From positions 10,225,272 to 10,289,271 of the forward strand of contig CM060854.1 in NCBI GenBank assembly GCA_030737835.1: 64,000 nucleotides of DNA, written 5' to 3'. A model generated the notes under the pieces. It was not told the origin of the DNA. It was given only the letters and a program-made list of their open reading frames with translations, and did no database searches. Of the stretch, positions 10,970 through 23,700 are shown in pieces. Each line of letters begins with the position of its first letter. The stretch's first letter is position 1. The position numbers were made by a program, and so were the translations under genes. This DNA comes from Acorus gramineus (Eukaryota > Streptophyta > Magnoliopsida > Acorales > Acoraceae).

Positions 10970-11815
10970 TTTTTTAGTTTGATCGGTTGAGACTATAAGA
11001 TTTTTTACACGGTTGTGGTGGAAACAATGGCGATCCATTCAGGTTAGACTGTTTTAGATCTGAATAATTTACATTGTATTGATTTTTGAATAGTTCATTT
11101 GACTTTAAATTAAGATACATGGTGTGTATCTTAATTCTGTTGGTGAGAGTTAAAAGCCTACCTAGTATTTGTTTTTTATTTTTCAGTTTGATTGGTCGAA
11201 AATATAAGATTTACACGGTTGTGGTGGAACCAATGGCGATCCATTCAGGTTAGACTGTTTTTAGATCTGAATAATTCAATTTGATACGATTTTTTTCACT
11301 GTCCCTTTGAACCATCGTATTCTTTAAATTAAGATACATGGTGTGTATCTTAATTCTGTTGGTGAGAGTTAAAAGCCTACCTAGTATTTGTTTGTTTTTT
11401 TTCAGTTTGATTGGTCGAAAATATAAGATTTACACGGTTGTGGTGGAACCAATGGCGATCCATTCAGGTTAGACTGTTTTTAGATCTGAATAATTCAATT
11501 TGATACGATTTTTTTCACTGTCCCTTTGAACCATCGTATTCTTTAAATTAAGATACATGGTGTGTATCTTAATTCTGTTGGTGAGAGTTAAAAGCCTACC
11601 TAGTATTTGTTTTTTTTTTTTCAGTTTGATTGGTCGAAAATATAAGATTTACACGGTTGTGGTGGAACCAATGGCGATCCATTCAGGTTAGACTGTTTTT
11701 AGATCTGAATAATTCAATTTCATACGATTTTTTTCACTGTCCCTTTGAACCATCATATTCTTTAAATTAAGATACATGGTGTGTATCTTAATTCTGTTGG
11801 TGAGAGTTAAAACAA
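10970..11815 (+). repeat. Tandem array, about 219-bp unit, four copies
   Basis: The landmark ACACGGTTGTGGTGGAA recurs at about 11007, 11213, 11432 and 11651 (spacing 206, 219, 219). The last three units are nearly identical. Each unit ends in an inverted pair, TTAAGATACA then TGGTG then TGTATCTTAA, able to form a 10-bp stem. The element copy at 60.9 kb has a single diverged unit, so the array expanded in this copy. Confidence 0.9.
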
Positions 11816-11958
11816 ACCTAGATGTGTATCTTAAATTAAGATACATAGATGTGTATCTTGATGTTGTTTCCAGGTTAATTTGAAGTTTGATTTATTATCT
11901 ATATGGATTTGATTAATGCTTAATTGATTAATATTCAATTGTTCACTCGCCTTTCAAG

Positions 11959-12057
11959 GTTCGAAGTAAAGGACGACCACCGTCAAGAAGGAAGGCACCC
12001 AAAGTGTATAAGCCGAGAAACAAGAAGGCGAAAATACCTGAAAGCTCTAATTGTTAG
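11959..12057 (+). pseudogene. FAR1/MULE transposase-like C-terminal exon remnant
   Basis: After an acceptor-like CCTTTCAAG, 32 codons read VRSKGRPPSRRKAPKVYKPR and so on to a TAG stop. The VRSKGRP-type basic stretch resembles the C-terminal tail common in FAR1/FHY3-related proteins, which descend from Mutator-like transposases. It is probably all that remains of the parent element's transposase, or part of a second gene. The assignment rests on this short motif only. Confidence 0.45.
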
Positions 12058-12254
12058 TAGGTTGTATTGGGCTTTTTGATTTTCTCCATTGTACAACACA
12101 TTTGATGTCAATGTGTTCTGTGAATGTGTTTTCACTATTTTCTCAAAGTGTGTAGGTTTTTATTTTATGTTTTAAGATACATTTTATGTTTTCAGGTACA
12201 TCACATTTTATATACACATGACAGTATAGATTCAAATCATTCTGTCTTCTGACA

Positions 12255-12775
12255 TTCAGGTTTTCAGATACAGTGTGTAAAATTCAGATACATACACAAT
12301 TTAAGGATCAATCTTCTGTCTTCTAACATACAGGTTTTCAGATACAGTGTTCAAAATTCAGATACAGCACACATCTAGGCAATAAGCTTGCACTTAATAT
12401 GTGAAAGACATACACAATTTGTTTTGATTCAATTGAATTAAGATACAGTGTGTAAAATTCAGATACATACACAATTTAAGGATCAATCTTCTGTCTTCTA
12501 ACATACAGGTTTTCAGATACAGTGTTCAAAATTCAGATACAGCACACATCTAGGCAATAAGCTTGCACTTAATATGTGAAAGACATACACAATTTGTTTT
12601 GATTCAATTGAATTAAGATACAGTGTGTAAAATTCAGATACATACACAATTTAAGGATCAATCTTCTGTCTTCTAACATACAGGTTTTCAGATACAGTGT
12701 TCAAAATTCAGATACAGCACACATCTAGGCAATAAGCTTGCACTTAATATGTGAAAGACATACACAATTTGTTTG
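12255..12775 (+). repeat. Tandem array, about 175-bp unit, three copies, rich in CAGATACA
   Basis: The landmark GATACAGTGTGTAAAATTCA recurs at about 12268, 12442 and 12617. Each unit carries four AGATACA-type motifs. Units two and three are almost identical. Confidence 0.9.
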
Positions 12776-13433
12776 GCAAACAAATTCATGTATATGAAGT
12801 TAGATTTGTATGTATTACTAAAGAATAACTGATTAATTTCAGATACACCATTAAGAAATACAAACCTGTTCATATTGCTAAAAAAATAAAATTAATTCCA
12901 CCAAAATGAGTTTGTCTTTCACTTTCATGTATCTTAAACACTGATTTCTTCATATTGCTAAAACAATAAAAATTAATTTCAGATACTATATGTTTGTTTT
13001 TCAGATTCACGTATCTGAAATATTTCAGATACAGTTCTTTGTTCGAATAACTCATTCATGTATCTGGAACTGATTAGTCTCACATTTTTCACAATGAAAT
13101 TCACAGATTTTTAGTGTAAGATGTGCAATATATCAATGAAGAGTCGTCGTTTTAACAGAAAAAAAAAAGTCGTCAAAGAAGAGTCGATCGTGGGAATTAA
13201 TGGTTTCCCCATTTGTGGAATTCGGTTACTTTGGGGAGAGGAATTAATGGTGCCCCAATTTGTGGGATTCGGTTACGATTTTAATGAGAATATTAATGAT
13301 AAGGGTAGTTGTGTAATTGGCCTTTTGGTGGTTAGAAAAAGTCAAACATTGGACCAATAGGATTATGCCACCTATTGGGGCTCAACAATGGGGCCTAATT
13401 TTTGGGGCCTGGGTAGCAGCACTGTTTGAGATA

Positions 13434-14316
13434 TCATTACTAAGGGTCCATTTGAATGTGCCATCCTGTGCTTTGAAAAGAGAATCATTGTTTTGGGAGC
13501 TTTTTGAAATGCTGATTTTTTGTAAATAAAACAAGTAAAACATGCCTCCAGCGCCAAACATTATTCAGATACACAATGAGGAATTTTAAGATTTTTCAAC
13601 ACCAAATCAACCCCACCACTGATCTAAACAAAGCCTTAGAGAACGTTTGGAAACCGATATTGGCATGCTTTTTATTAGGTATATATTGCACTATTATAAC
13701 ACATGGGATTATATTATAGTGTATTACATAAAAAAATATATATTTTTCAAAACAAACAAAAAAAAATGCACTGTTGTGCATTATATGTGCTTCATTTTTG
13801 TATAATAGAATGCACTTCAATAGGATAATGTATAATTAAAAAAAAAATAATAAGGATAATACAAGGGCTGGACATATCATTTTTCATACTCAGATAAATT
13901 GAATCTCGTATTATTTTATATTTTCTAATCTTGTATGTACCACAGGACTGGGTGAAGTATCAACATTTGGCAACCAAACTATACTCTAAACTTTTTGTAT
14001 CCTTTTCATATTCCATTTAGTTCCTGCTGTTTCCCCATCTTCCAGCAACTCATCCAGCAAAATCATAACATGCAAAGTGAAGGAAAATTAAAACTGAAGA
14101 CATATTGTTACTTTTTGTACTACAAAATCTTATTACCTGAATGTATAATGCCTAATTACAGTGGGCAGTTTCACAAGGAAGCACAAGAATGATAAAGGAA
14201 TATGTTGCACAAATTATACATACCTTCCATGAGCAAAAACTTAAAATACAACATTGCGGAAGCATATAGACGATAACACATGAATTCTGGTTCAGCTGGA
14301 GCCTCTCATAAACCTG
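13434..14316. other. Intergenic DNA downstream of gene B
   Basis: No gene. 13660-13900 is an AT-rich segment that loosely resembles 50000-50230 and 60320-60480 (alternating T/A runs, a TGCACT-type core, then GGGCTGGACATAT against GGACTGGACATATTAT). The 3-prime untranslated region of gene B should start just left of 14317, but no canonical AATAAA was picked out. Confidence 0.45.
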
Positions 14317-14710
14317 TCATACATCACTTTGGGATCCCAAAGAATAGCTATTGCCTGAGCTAGTATCTCCTGCTGCTGAGTCCAAAGCACTCCTGTGAGC
14401 TTTCTCCATCTCCCAGCACACATTGAGCTCGGACAGGACATGAGCCATGGTTGGTCTCGAGAAGGACGTTAGTAATGTGCATTTCTTCGCCAGGTCCATG
14501 GCTTTCTCCATGGACATCTTGTGGAAGTTCGCTTCTAATCTTGGATCGACGGTATCACTCATCGTAGATTTAGTTGCCACCCATTCAGTTACGTGCATCA
14601 CATTCGATGCTTCCACAAAATGTACATGTTTACCTGTAATTAACTGCAAGAGAACAACCCCAAAGCTGTAAACATCACTTCCCTCCCTATAAATGCTACA
14701 TTGAAGATAC
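14317..14710 (-). CDS. Copy B exon 13: kinase C-lobe and stop
   Basis: 394 nt, residues 771-901. [60 protein letters not shown] and a Ser/Gly-rich tail ending SLGSQSDV then TGA. The invariant SDVYSFG Asp and the RPTM Arg are present, so the lobe looks functional. Confidence 0.95.
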
Positions 14711-17700
14711 CTGTAACAAAGACAGAATCCAGATCAGTTTCTTGTTTTCAAGATGTAAACACAGTCACTGCGACAGACAAAGTTACATTCAGTTATGCTA
14801 AACGAGTGACTTGGTATTTTTAAAGAAGTATTATTATGAGAAAGTGAAATCGAAAAAGGAGCATACTCTGGATCAAGATATCCAAGGGTTCCCTTGACTG
14901 AACTTTCAGTTTGAGTAATACTCTCCTCAGGAAACATCTTTCCCAAACCAAAGTCTGCAATTTTAGCTTCCAATTTTTCATTTAGCAGGATGTTTTCAGG
15001 CTTGATATCCCTGTGAACAATAACATGCTCACATCCATTGTGCAAGTACTCCAGCCCTGCAAGTTAAATGTAAATATCAGCACAAAACTCCTTAAGGTTA
15101 CCTGAGGCTTCAAAGGAAATCTTTAAGGGAGATCAAGAAAATATAGTTTGGGAAGCATTTTATCCCCCCAACAAGAATGAAAATTGTTAGTTGGTGAGGA
15201 CAATAAGGGAGGGGGAGGAGAGAGAGGAAGAGGGAGAGAGACGAGGCGGAAAAGGGCTGCAGATGAAGGATGCTAGGGAGGGGGACGGGGAGGGGGAGGG
15301 TGATATAGAGAGAGAGAGAGGGAGGGAGGCTAGGGAGGGGTGGAGGGCGAAGGAGGGCGGGGCGGAGGAGGCAGGAGAGGGGGGTCATCCTCCTCTGCCA
15401 CCTGCGCCCCCACCGCCCTCTACCCTCTGCAGCCCCCCATCCAGTTATCTCTCTCTCTCTCTCTCTCTCTCACTCCCTCCCTCTCTCCCCTCCTCCCACT
15501 CCCTGGCCTCCTCCGATGTCTGACCCCCCTGCCCACCCCCCACCACCCTCTTCTCTCTCTCTCTCTCTCCCCCCCATCCTCTCTCTATCCTCCCCCTCCC
15601 CCTATTGTTCCCACCAACCAAAATTTTTACTGATTGGTGGGGATAAAGGGTAGGTTGTTGGGATTACCCGTTCCCCATGGTTTGGCCTTGTCATAATCAG
15701 TAGGAACTCAAATCCTACATAGAAAATGGATTGGGAACACAGTTGGAGACCCAAACAAAATAGTTTTCAACCAACCTTTTGCAACACTCAAAGAAATTTT
15801 AAGTCGTAGAAGCCAATCTTTTGCTCCATTATTATCTGCAGGTGAAACAGCAATGGCGTGTTACATATACGTGACACATACATCAATTGCACCATTTTCT
15901 TTAACATTTCATATAAGTGTAATAACAGTTGGCAAGTCCTAGGATCAGTGATAACAATCTTTCAGATTTTCCAATAAGTTATATATATATATATACCATC
16001 ACACTAATTTTGCACAACCCATTGTACAGCAGAGCAGTAGATGGCAAACCCTCTATGTCCAACCTATCTAAGACGATGTTCAACTATTAGTCCCCTAATT
16101 ATTGAAATAAGGATGGGAAATAAGCTCCAAACCAAATCTTAACATCCTTATTTGTGACACACACAACCTATTTACATGATTTTTTATGCAATGCCAACAT
16201 TCCCATCCATGCAATGCCCCTAGGCTACTTGCGCTTTTCTTTGAATGTCCCTTCTTAAATCTCCAACTATCCTACAATCACACAACAACTGAAGACAGAA
16301 TGCACACCTCCACCTCATCCAAGCAATAAAGCACAAAGAGTGCTCACCTTCTAAATCAGTTTGCATTAATTTAAACAAAAAATCCGGTAGTCAGGCAGAA
16401 TAACCCTATATGTCATTTATTTGATGGACAATGAGGTACAAATACTGAGTTAGGGTATTTGTCCATCACCTAGATGCCGGGATTTGCATATTGTGTGAAC
16501 TTATCCTTGTTGGTCATCTGACATAGGGTACTGGAGACTCCTTGCAGTGTTAAGCCAAATTCCAAATATTTAGATTACAACACCATGACCATTATGTATA
16601 AATATTTAACTAAAAGATGACAGGTGGTACTGCAGTACATCCCCCTCAAACATATTATATTTCAATGAATGATAAATTTGATAGAACATATAAAAAAGTT
16701 ATGGGTGACACAATAATAAGTATATTTTATAGATTATTCAGCATATCAGTATGTGTCCTAAGAAATTGATAATATTTCCATGTTCCTGTATCCCATGTAA
16801 ATATCTCTGTCCACGTATCATAGCCTATGACATCTCAAGATTGACCCTCCTCTTAAAAATATTATTTCTAGAAAGCAATATATCGATAGTATTTGCTCTC
16901 TTTAATTTTGGGAAATTAAATTTTTTTTTTTTTTTAATGAAATCAAGAACACATGCAGAAACAATTTTCATACTCATTTATAGCAGCTTATTATGAAACC
17001 ATTTCACAATATCAAGTTTTATAACTCCAAACATGCAAGAATTTCCAATTTCTTTTCCCTTGAAAATACTCGCGTAAATGCAAAAGACGTAAAACATTTA
17101 CAAAAATTATCTCAGCTTTATGTAGTAAATGAAGCATTAGTTGTAAAATATCAATAAATTTCTACAGTAGTAAAATAGTACTAAAATGGTTATTCCCTAC
17201 TTTGTCAAGCCTTTTTGTGGTAAGTTCTCTTCACACCTGTCTTCAGTTCCACATACATATTATTATCAAGAAAAATATGGTGCAATTGTATGTTAACAAA
17301 ACTAGCGATCTGTCATATCACGTTATTGAGTAAAATAAATAATTAAGAGCAATGATTGTATTTGAGAGTTCATTGCAACTTCCTCAAACACAACAACAAC
17401 TCTCAAATACAACAACCAACAAAAAATCCACCCAGGCTATCACGAGCATTTTTATATCAACCATGATAGAGATATATATCCATAAAATTGTAGCACTTAT
17501 AAGCTTATTTGTGCAAAATGTATACACATCAAATGAACCATTAAAATCTCCAGGGCCCTGCTATTTGGGTGTCCTTTCTCATTTTGGGAATTGGAAGAAA
17601 TGATGCATCCCAGTATCAAATTAACTTAACAATAATGTTTCTTCAAAAAACTTTGGATCACCAAGCAAAACTTTGCCGGCACTTTGCTTCTCTAAATTAC

Positions 17701-20700
17701 TTAAATAGTAGAGAATGATCTTTTGGAGAGGGATTCATTAATGTATTATAAAACAGCGGACAAGAATGCATCATGCATAGTTATAGTACATAAAAAGAAA
17801 GGTCTACGAAACAGAAATTGGAACGTTCAATTATGCAAGCGAAGTTATACCTGATAGGTAATCCCTTAGGTTTCCTCCGGACATGTACCTATAAATGAGG
17901 CATTTATGAACACCATTGCAATATCCAATGAAAGGGACAATGTTTTTATGTCTAACTTTTGTTAACAATTTAGCCTGCAAAAGAAATTAATGCCATCATC
18001 ATTATTTGTTTAATGCCCTTAAGGTACTAAATAGAAAAAAAGAGCTTCACTGCATATTTTAATTCGAAGCAGATACCAAATTCTGGAAAACTGGGATCCA
18101 AAAAATACGATGCAAATCAAAATGATTGTTAGAAATTGGAATGATGAAAAGAAGATTAGCATGGTTGCTGTGCAAGGATGACACACACACATCAAAAAAT
18201 GGTCAATTTTTTTCTAGCCACCAAAAACATTGTTAGAAATTATAGGGTTTTTCTAATTTTAATACAGCATTCTTTTTCATAATGCACAGAAGAAATAAAT
18301 GGAATAATATTGTATTGAGTAATGGAGGCCGAAAGGTCCCTTATATAGTTACAAGATGTACAAACCCTAGAAACAGAAAATGACCAAAATACTCATGACA
18401 AAAATTCGAGTCGGGGGCGCTACCCCCAAACCCTGTGCGGCCCAACAACAGGCCTATGTGGGGAATCGCCGATTGGGTGCACGGGTTCGGGGATAGCGCC
18501 CCCGACTCGAATTTTTGTCATGGGTATTTTGGTCATTTTCTTCTTGGCGACTTGACTGAGAAAATTCATATGGATCCTCCGCCTAGTTTTCGTCTTCAGG
18601 GGGAGTATTCCGGGAAGGTGTGTCTTCTTCTCAAATCTCTATATGGACTGAAGCAGTCACCAAGAGCATAGTTTCAGAGATTCAGTGTAATCATTCTCTC
18701 TCTTGGATTCACTCGTTGTCATGCTGATCATACTTGCTTCATTCGTCGAAGTAATGGATGGTGCACCATTGTTCTAATTTATGTGGATGATATTATTATC
18801 ACAGAAGATGATGCAGATTACATTGTCAGAGTGAAGACTGAGCTTGAACATGCATTTGATGTGAAGGATTTAGGTCCTCTTCAGTATTTTTTGGGGATTG
18901 AGATTGCTCGTTCACGCCATGATATTTTGCTCTCCTAGCGAAAATACACTCTTGACCTTCTTGAGGACACCGGTATGCTTGGATGTCGCCCTACCACTTC
19001 TCCAATGGACCAGAACCATCGCTTTCATGTTGAATCAGGCAACCTTCTGCCATATCCTTCTTTGTATCAGCGTCTAGTGGGTCATTTGATCAACTTGACG
19101 AATACTAGACCTGATTTGACTTTTGCTGTCAGCCTGGTGAGTCAATTTATGCATGCCCCATAGACTTCTCACCTAGATACTGTTTACAGGATTCTTCGAT
19201 ACTTGAAGTCATGCCTAGGTCTTGGCTATCATTTCTTGCTACATTGATGCAGATTATGCTGGTTCACTCACTCACTGATAGTCGATCCACTTCTGATTTC
19301 TGTACTTTCCATAGGGGCAACCTTATTTCCTGGAAAAGTAAGAAACAGAGTGTTGTCTCTCGTTCTTCTGCTGAGGCAGAATATCATGCCATGGCCCAAG
19401 GCACATGTGAGATCATTTGGTTGCGCTCTCTTTTGACAGAGTTGGGATTCCCTGTAGCTGGTTCATCTACTTTGTTTTGTGATAACCGATCTGCCATTAT
19501 GCTTGTCTCGGACTCAGTTCTTCATGAGTGGACCAAACACATTGAGGTTGATGTTCACTTTTTTCGAGAGAAAGTATAGTCAGGCACCATTGACATAGTT
19601 TTTGTCTCTTCCAATGAGCAGCTTGCTGATATATTCACCAAGTCCGTTGGTCCCTCTGTTCTTCGTTCTAGCTTGATCAAGTTGGGCTTGATTGATATCT
19701 TCGCTCCAACTTGAGGGGGAGTATTGGAATCATTATATAAGCCTGTTGTTGGGCCTATTCCCGGAGGCCCGGGGGTTGGGGGACAACACCCCCCATGGGT
19801 TTGTACATCTTGTAACTATATAAGGGACCTTTCGGCCTCCATTACTCAATACAATATTATTCCATTTATTTCTTCTACTTGAACCATGGGAAGGGATACC
19901 CAAAGCAAGATCAACATTTTCAAACCATCCCTACCCACCCACCTCTCAAAAAAAAGCGTATCACGCCCATTGTACCATCAACCTACCTCTGAACGTACAT
20001 GCACGTTATTTTTTCCAGCAATCCTACACCTAAGGGAAGTTTAGCACTGATGACACAGGTCAATTTAATGATTCTTGCATTATTCATAAGTCAGTAGCTT
20101 CCCAGAAACAGAAACAGGTAACAATGAACCATGTGGATTCAATTTTATCAAAACAAAAGAAGAGTTACAATGGTCAGGACATGTCTGCAGAGTGCAGAAA
20201 CTGGAATTACTATATAAAATCAGATATCTTCATCTCTCAGTTCATACTTGTTAGTTGTTCACATTTAGGATGCTTCATATGCTTGTACCAACTGATATAA
20301 CAAATCTACTGGTCAAAAACCAGTAGATTTGTATCTCCCCTTTCTTCCCTATGTTCTGGGGGCTCTTTTTTTCAGTTTTCAGAGACTGAATCCGGACTCT
20401 TGTAACCGCTTCATGATGAACAGTTATAGAAGTCTACATTTCCCTATAAAAAAAAATAAAAAAAATCTACTGGTCAAAAACCATCAGATCAAAATTTCTT
20501 TTCTGTCATTTCTGATTACCCCAAACTCATGGGTATCATATGAATTATTTTGGTAGTTATTCGAAGTATAGTGATAGGCCCTCAGAGTCTGACAACAAGG
20601 GCAACTACTACTAAAGTTTTATAATGATTGAAGTTCTTTAACTAGATAGACTTAACTAGAAAACCTAACTAAACCATTGGACAGATTCAAAGCAAGAACA

Positions 20701-23700
20701 GAGATCTAGACCCAAATTTAGCCATAGATCTAGGGCGAGTTCACCCATCCTGAGGTTGCAAAGCCTCTAGTGAACAGGAATACTTCATTGATATAAATAA
20801 TAAGAAAAAAAATCTGACAACCATGTTGGATTTATGACCCCTCTTTATAGGAGAAGCATTTCACGTCTAACTCAAAGCTTATGCAGAAAACGTTCTAAAT
20901 ATTTGCAGAAATAGGAGACGCATGTATGGCACCTATTGTTGCGGGAAAAAGTAGTCACAAATTGAAAGCAAAGCTGTCCAATCCATAGATTTATTTTGTG
21001 ATTTTAATTGTAACTTTCATCAAATTAAGTACAACACTACAACAATAACACATAAACCAAAACATTCAAGTGTAGCAAAACAGTCCCTCATCATAGATGA
21101 TCACTATCAGAAAGAGGATAACAGATAATCCTCCTACTCTAATAGAGATGAGAGCAGATTCTTGGATTGTCTCCCATGACTTCATTAACAGTTATTCTGA
21201 AATTTCAGAAAAATACGCACCAAAAGCAGCTAGACCTGGAATTGAAAATCAAGCATTCTATCTCCCCAACATCTGCAGAGACTCAGTTCTTATTATATTT
21301 CTTGAACCTTTTGCTCTAGAACTTAAGCAAACACACAGCATGTCAATTGGATCTCATGCCAATTTTAGATCATGAAATTATTCGTGAAAGCACTTTATAT
21401 TGACAATACATGATAATATGGTGAGAAGACCCAGAGGTCTGCCACAAGAGCCCCCACCTTGGACCAAATGATATAGCTATGACGACGATTGAAAAATAAA
21501 TGATCTCTAGCTTTTCCTCTACTTCACGTAAATCACAAACAATATTTCCATCATTCACCCACTTTGCTCGATTTACTTAATCGAGCATCTTATCCTGCGA
21601 AAGCAAACCACATGAAGCACTAGATTTTCAAAGAAGATTGGAATTCTTAAATTTAACGAGCAAAAATGGGTGGTTATTATCTTATGAGAAGGATCCGCAT
21701 TAAGCCTTCTATAAAATCATTTAACAGTAAAAGCATGATTGGGAGATTGTTTCCTAATCACCATGTCTTTTTCTTCCAAATCCAAAGTCATCTCTTGATG
21801 GGACGCCAATAATGATACGAACTCCTTTGCTCTCATTAAGCTTATGTAGTAAATGGGGACACAAATAATATTATGGTTACCACAAATAAAGGAGTCACAT
21901 ATAATATCATTCTTGATTGTAGCTGCCCTATAGAGATTTGGGTAGAGGGGTGCTAGTGAAGTCCTCCGTAGCCACTTTTCCTTCCCAAAATACATCGCCA
22001 CACCATTTCCAACTTTTCATAGAAGTTTCTCAATTACTTCGTTTAACAACTCAAGTATTTATTTTCACACCATCGAAATTCGAATTCTTGCAATTGGCTC
22101 CAAACGTAATCTATTACAACCCGTGTAGGATTTTTTATGAATGACCCTTACCCATAAGGAAGATGGGTTCATTAAGAGTCTCCAAAGCCATTTCCCCAAA
22201 AGAGATTTATTCATCATGTTTTAAAGATTTAACACTCCTAAACCTCCATCCACCTTGCTACAACAAACATTATTCTACTTTACAAAATGAATACCTCACC
22301 CAATTTCCTTGTTACCGGCCCACAAAAACCTTCTCCTCAAGGCTTCCATTTTTTAAATATCTCAATTGGAACTTTAAAAATAGAGGAGAGAAAAGGATTA
22401 CATCAGCAACTTTGCACTTGTACTAGCAAGCAAGTGAAAAAAACATGGAAGAGAAAGGGAGGAAAGGAGGACATGGTGGGTTCATTATCAAAGAATATGG
22501 CAAGACATGCCCGAGTTTCACATTAAGATGAACAAACCACATCGTTAATATTTCTCTTCTAGAAGTGGGAAAAGTTAAAGAACGATGGATGGATATGCAG
22601 GGTGTCCAATATGATCAATGTTTGTTTCTTTAAGCTAACTAAAACTGTAAACAGTGTCAAAATAATCAACTTACCTCATTTAGGAACATCCTGTTCTCCC
22701 GTAACATTTCTTTAAGCCTCTTGACAGCAACCTGAGTACCATCATATATCTCACCAAGGTAAACAGTCCCAAATCCTCCTCTGCCAATTTCTTTTTCAAA
22801 GTTATTGGTCATTTTTACAACATCAACATCAGTGAATTCCCAATTATCCAAGTGGAAGGAACCATCTCTGTCCTTTTTGCTCGAGCCATCGGCAGAAGTT
22901 GAGTAATCAAATTTAAAGGCACCATCTGTGTTATTCCTTTGAGGAGTAGAGGGAACCACACTGAAGCGATTCATATGTTCTCCTTGGTGGATGGAGCCAT
23001 TAACTTCAGTGAGCCCTATAATATCATTCAAATCAGCAAAAAAATCACGCTTAGGAAACTCAGTATCACAACTATTTGAAAAGAAGGGGTCGGATGAAGT
23101 GCAGATCAAGCATCATCAACAAAGCAGGTAATCGAGACAATAGATTTTATTATTAGACCAGAGTAATAATTGCCAAGGATTAAAGAAATCTTGAAGCCAT
23201 GACAAAACCACCATATCTAGGGACATCTCACACAAAAGAGATAACCAAAGGCCCTCTCGAACTTCAGAAACCTCAAGAAACATGCAGCACATAGGGCAAA
23301 AACATGGAAGGAAAGGAATGACCAGATATATTGAGAATTGGCTCCCACAAATAGTCATCCAAACAAAAAATTTATATGATATAATACTGAAAAAACGTAC
23401 TCAATAACCGTGACAAACCCGATTTTTAATTAAAATTTCAATTTTAAGGGAGCGAGCAAAAGCTAATAAATTTTCTTAAAATACATGGTATGAACAACAA
23501 ATCTCTTTTCAAACATTATAAAGATTACACCAATTTCCATGTTTGCTACAGACATAGTTGACATGCTACATTGGAAGCACATTTCAAATGTAACTGTCAG
23601 ATCGCATTTAGAAGGATCAGTGCATTCATATACTGGACCATTCTGATTTAATGGGATGTTGCGCAGGGACTAACACAGAAAATGAATTTACATCTGAATA

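Larger units (their letters stand above)
10559..13424. mobile_element. Mutator-like element, copy 1 (2866 bp)
   Basis: Flanked by a perfect 9-bp direct repeat TTTGAGATA (10550-10558 and 13425-13433), the hallmark size for Mutator-like elements. The ends align as imperfect inverted repeats: left CAATAATGATTCTTGGGCCC, right in reverse complement CAGTGCTGCTACCCAGGCCC, followed by GGCCCCAA/GGCCCCAT blocks over about 100 bp. A second copy lies at 60872-63641. The interior is non-coding apart from a short FAR1-like tail and is dominated by AGATACA motifs and two tandem arrays. It lacks a transposase, so it would need one supplied in trans. Confidence 0.85.

Noticed and set aside
15110-15633. Glu/Gly/Arg-rich and Pro/Ser/Leu-rich open frames on both strands
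   Set aside because: Products of the purine/pyrimidine foldback inside an intron of gene B.
23016-23115. Extending exon 9 upstream to the full open frame
   Set aside because: The only acceptors there are in the wrong phase to join exon 8; the acceptor at 23016 fits phase and has a T-rich tract.
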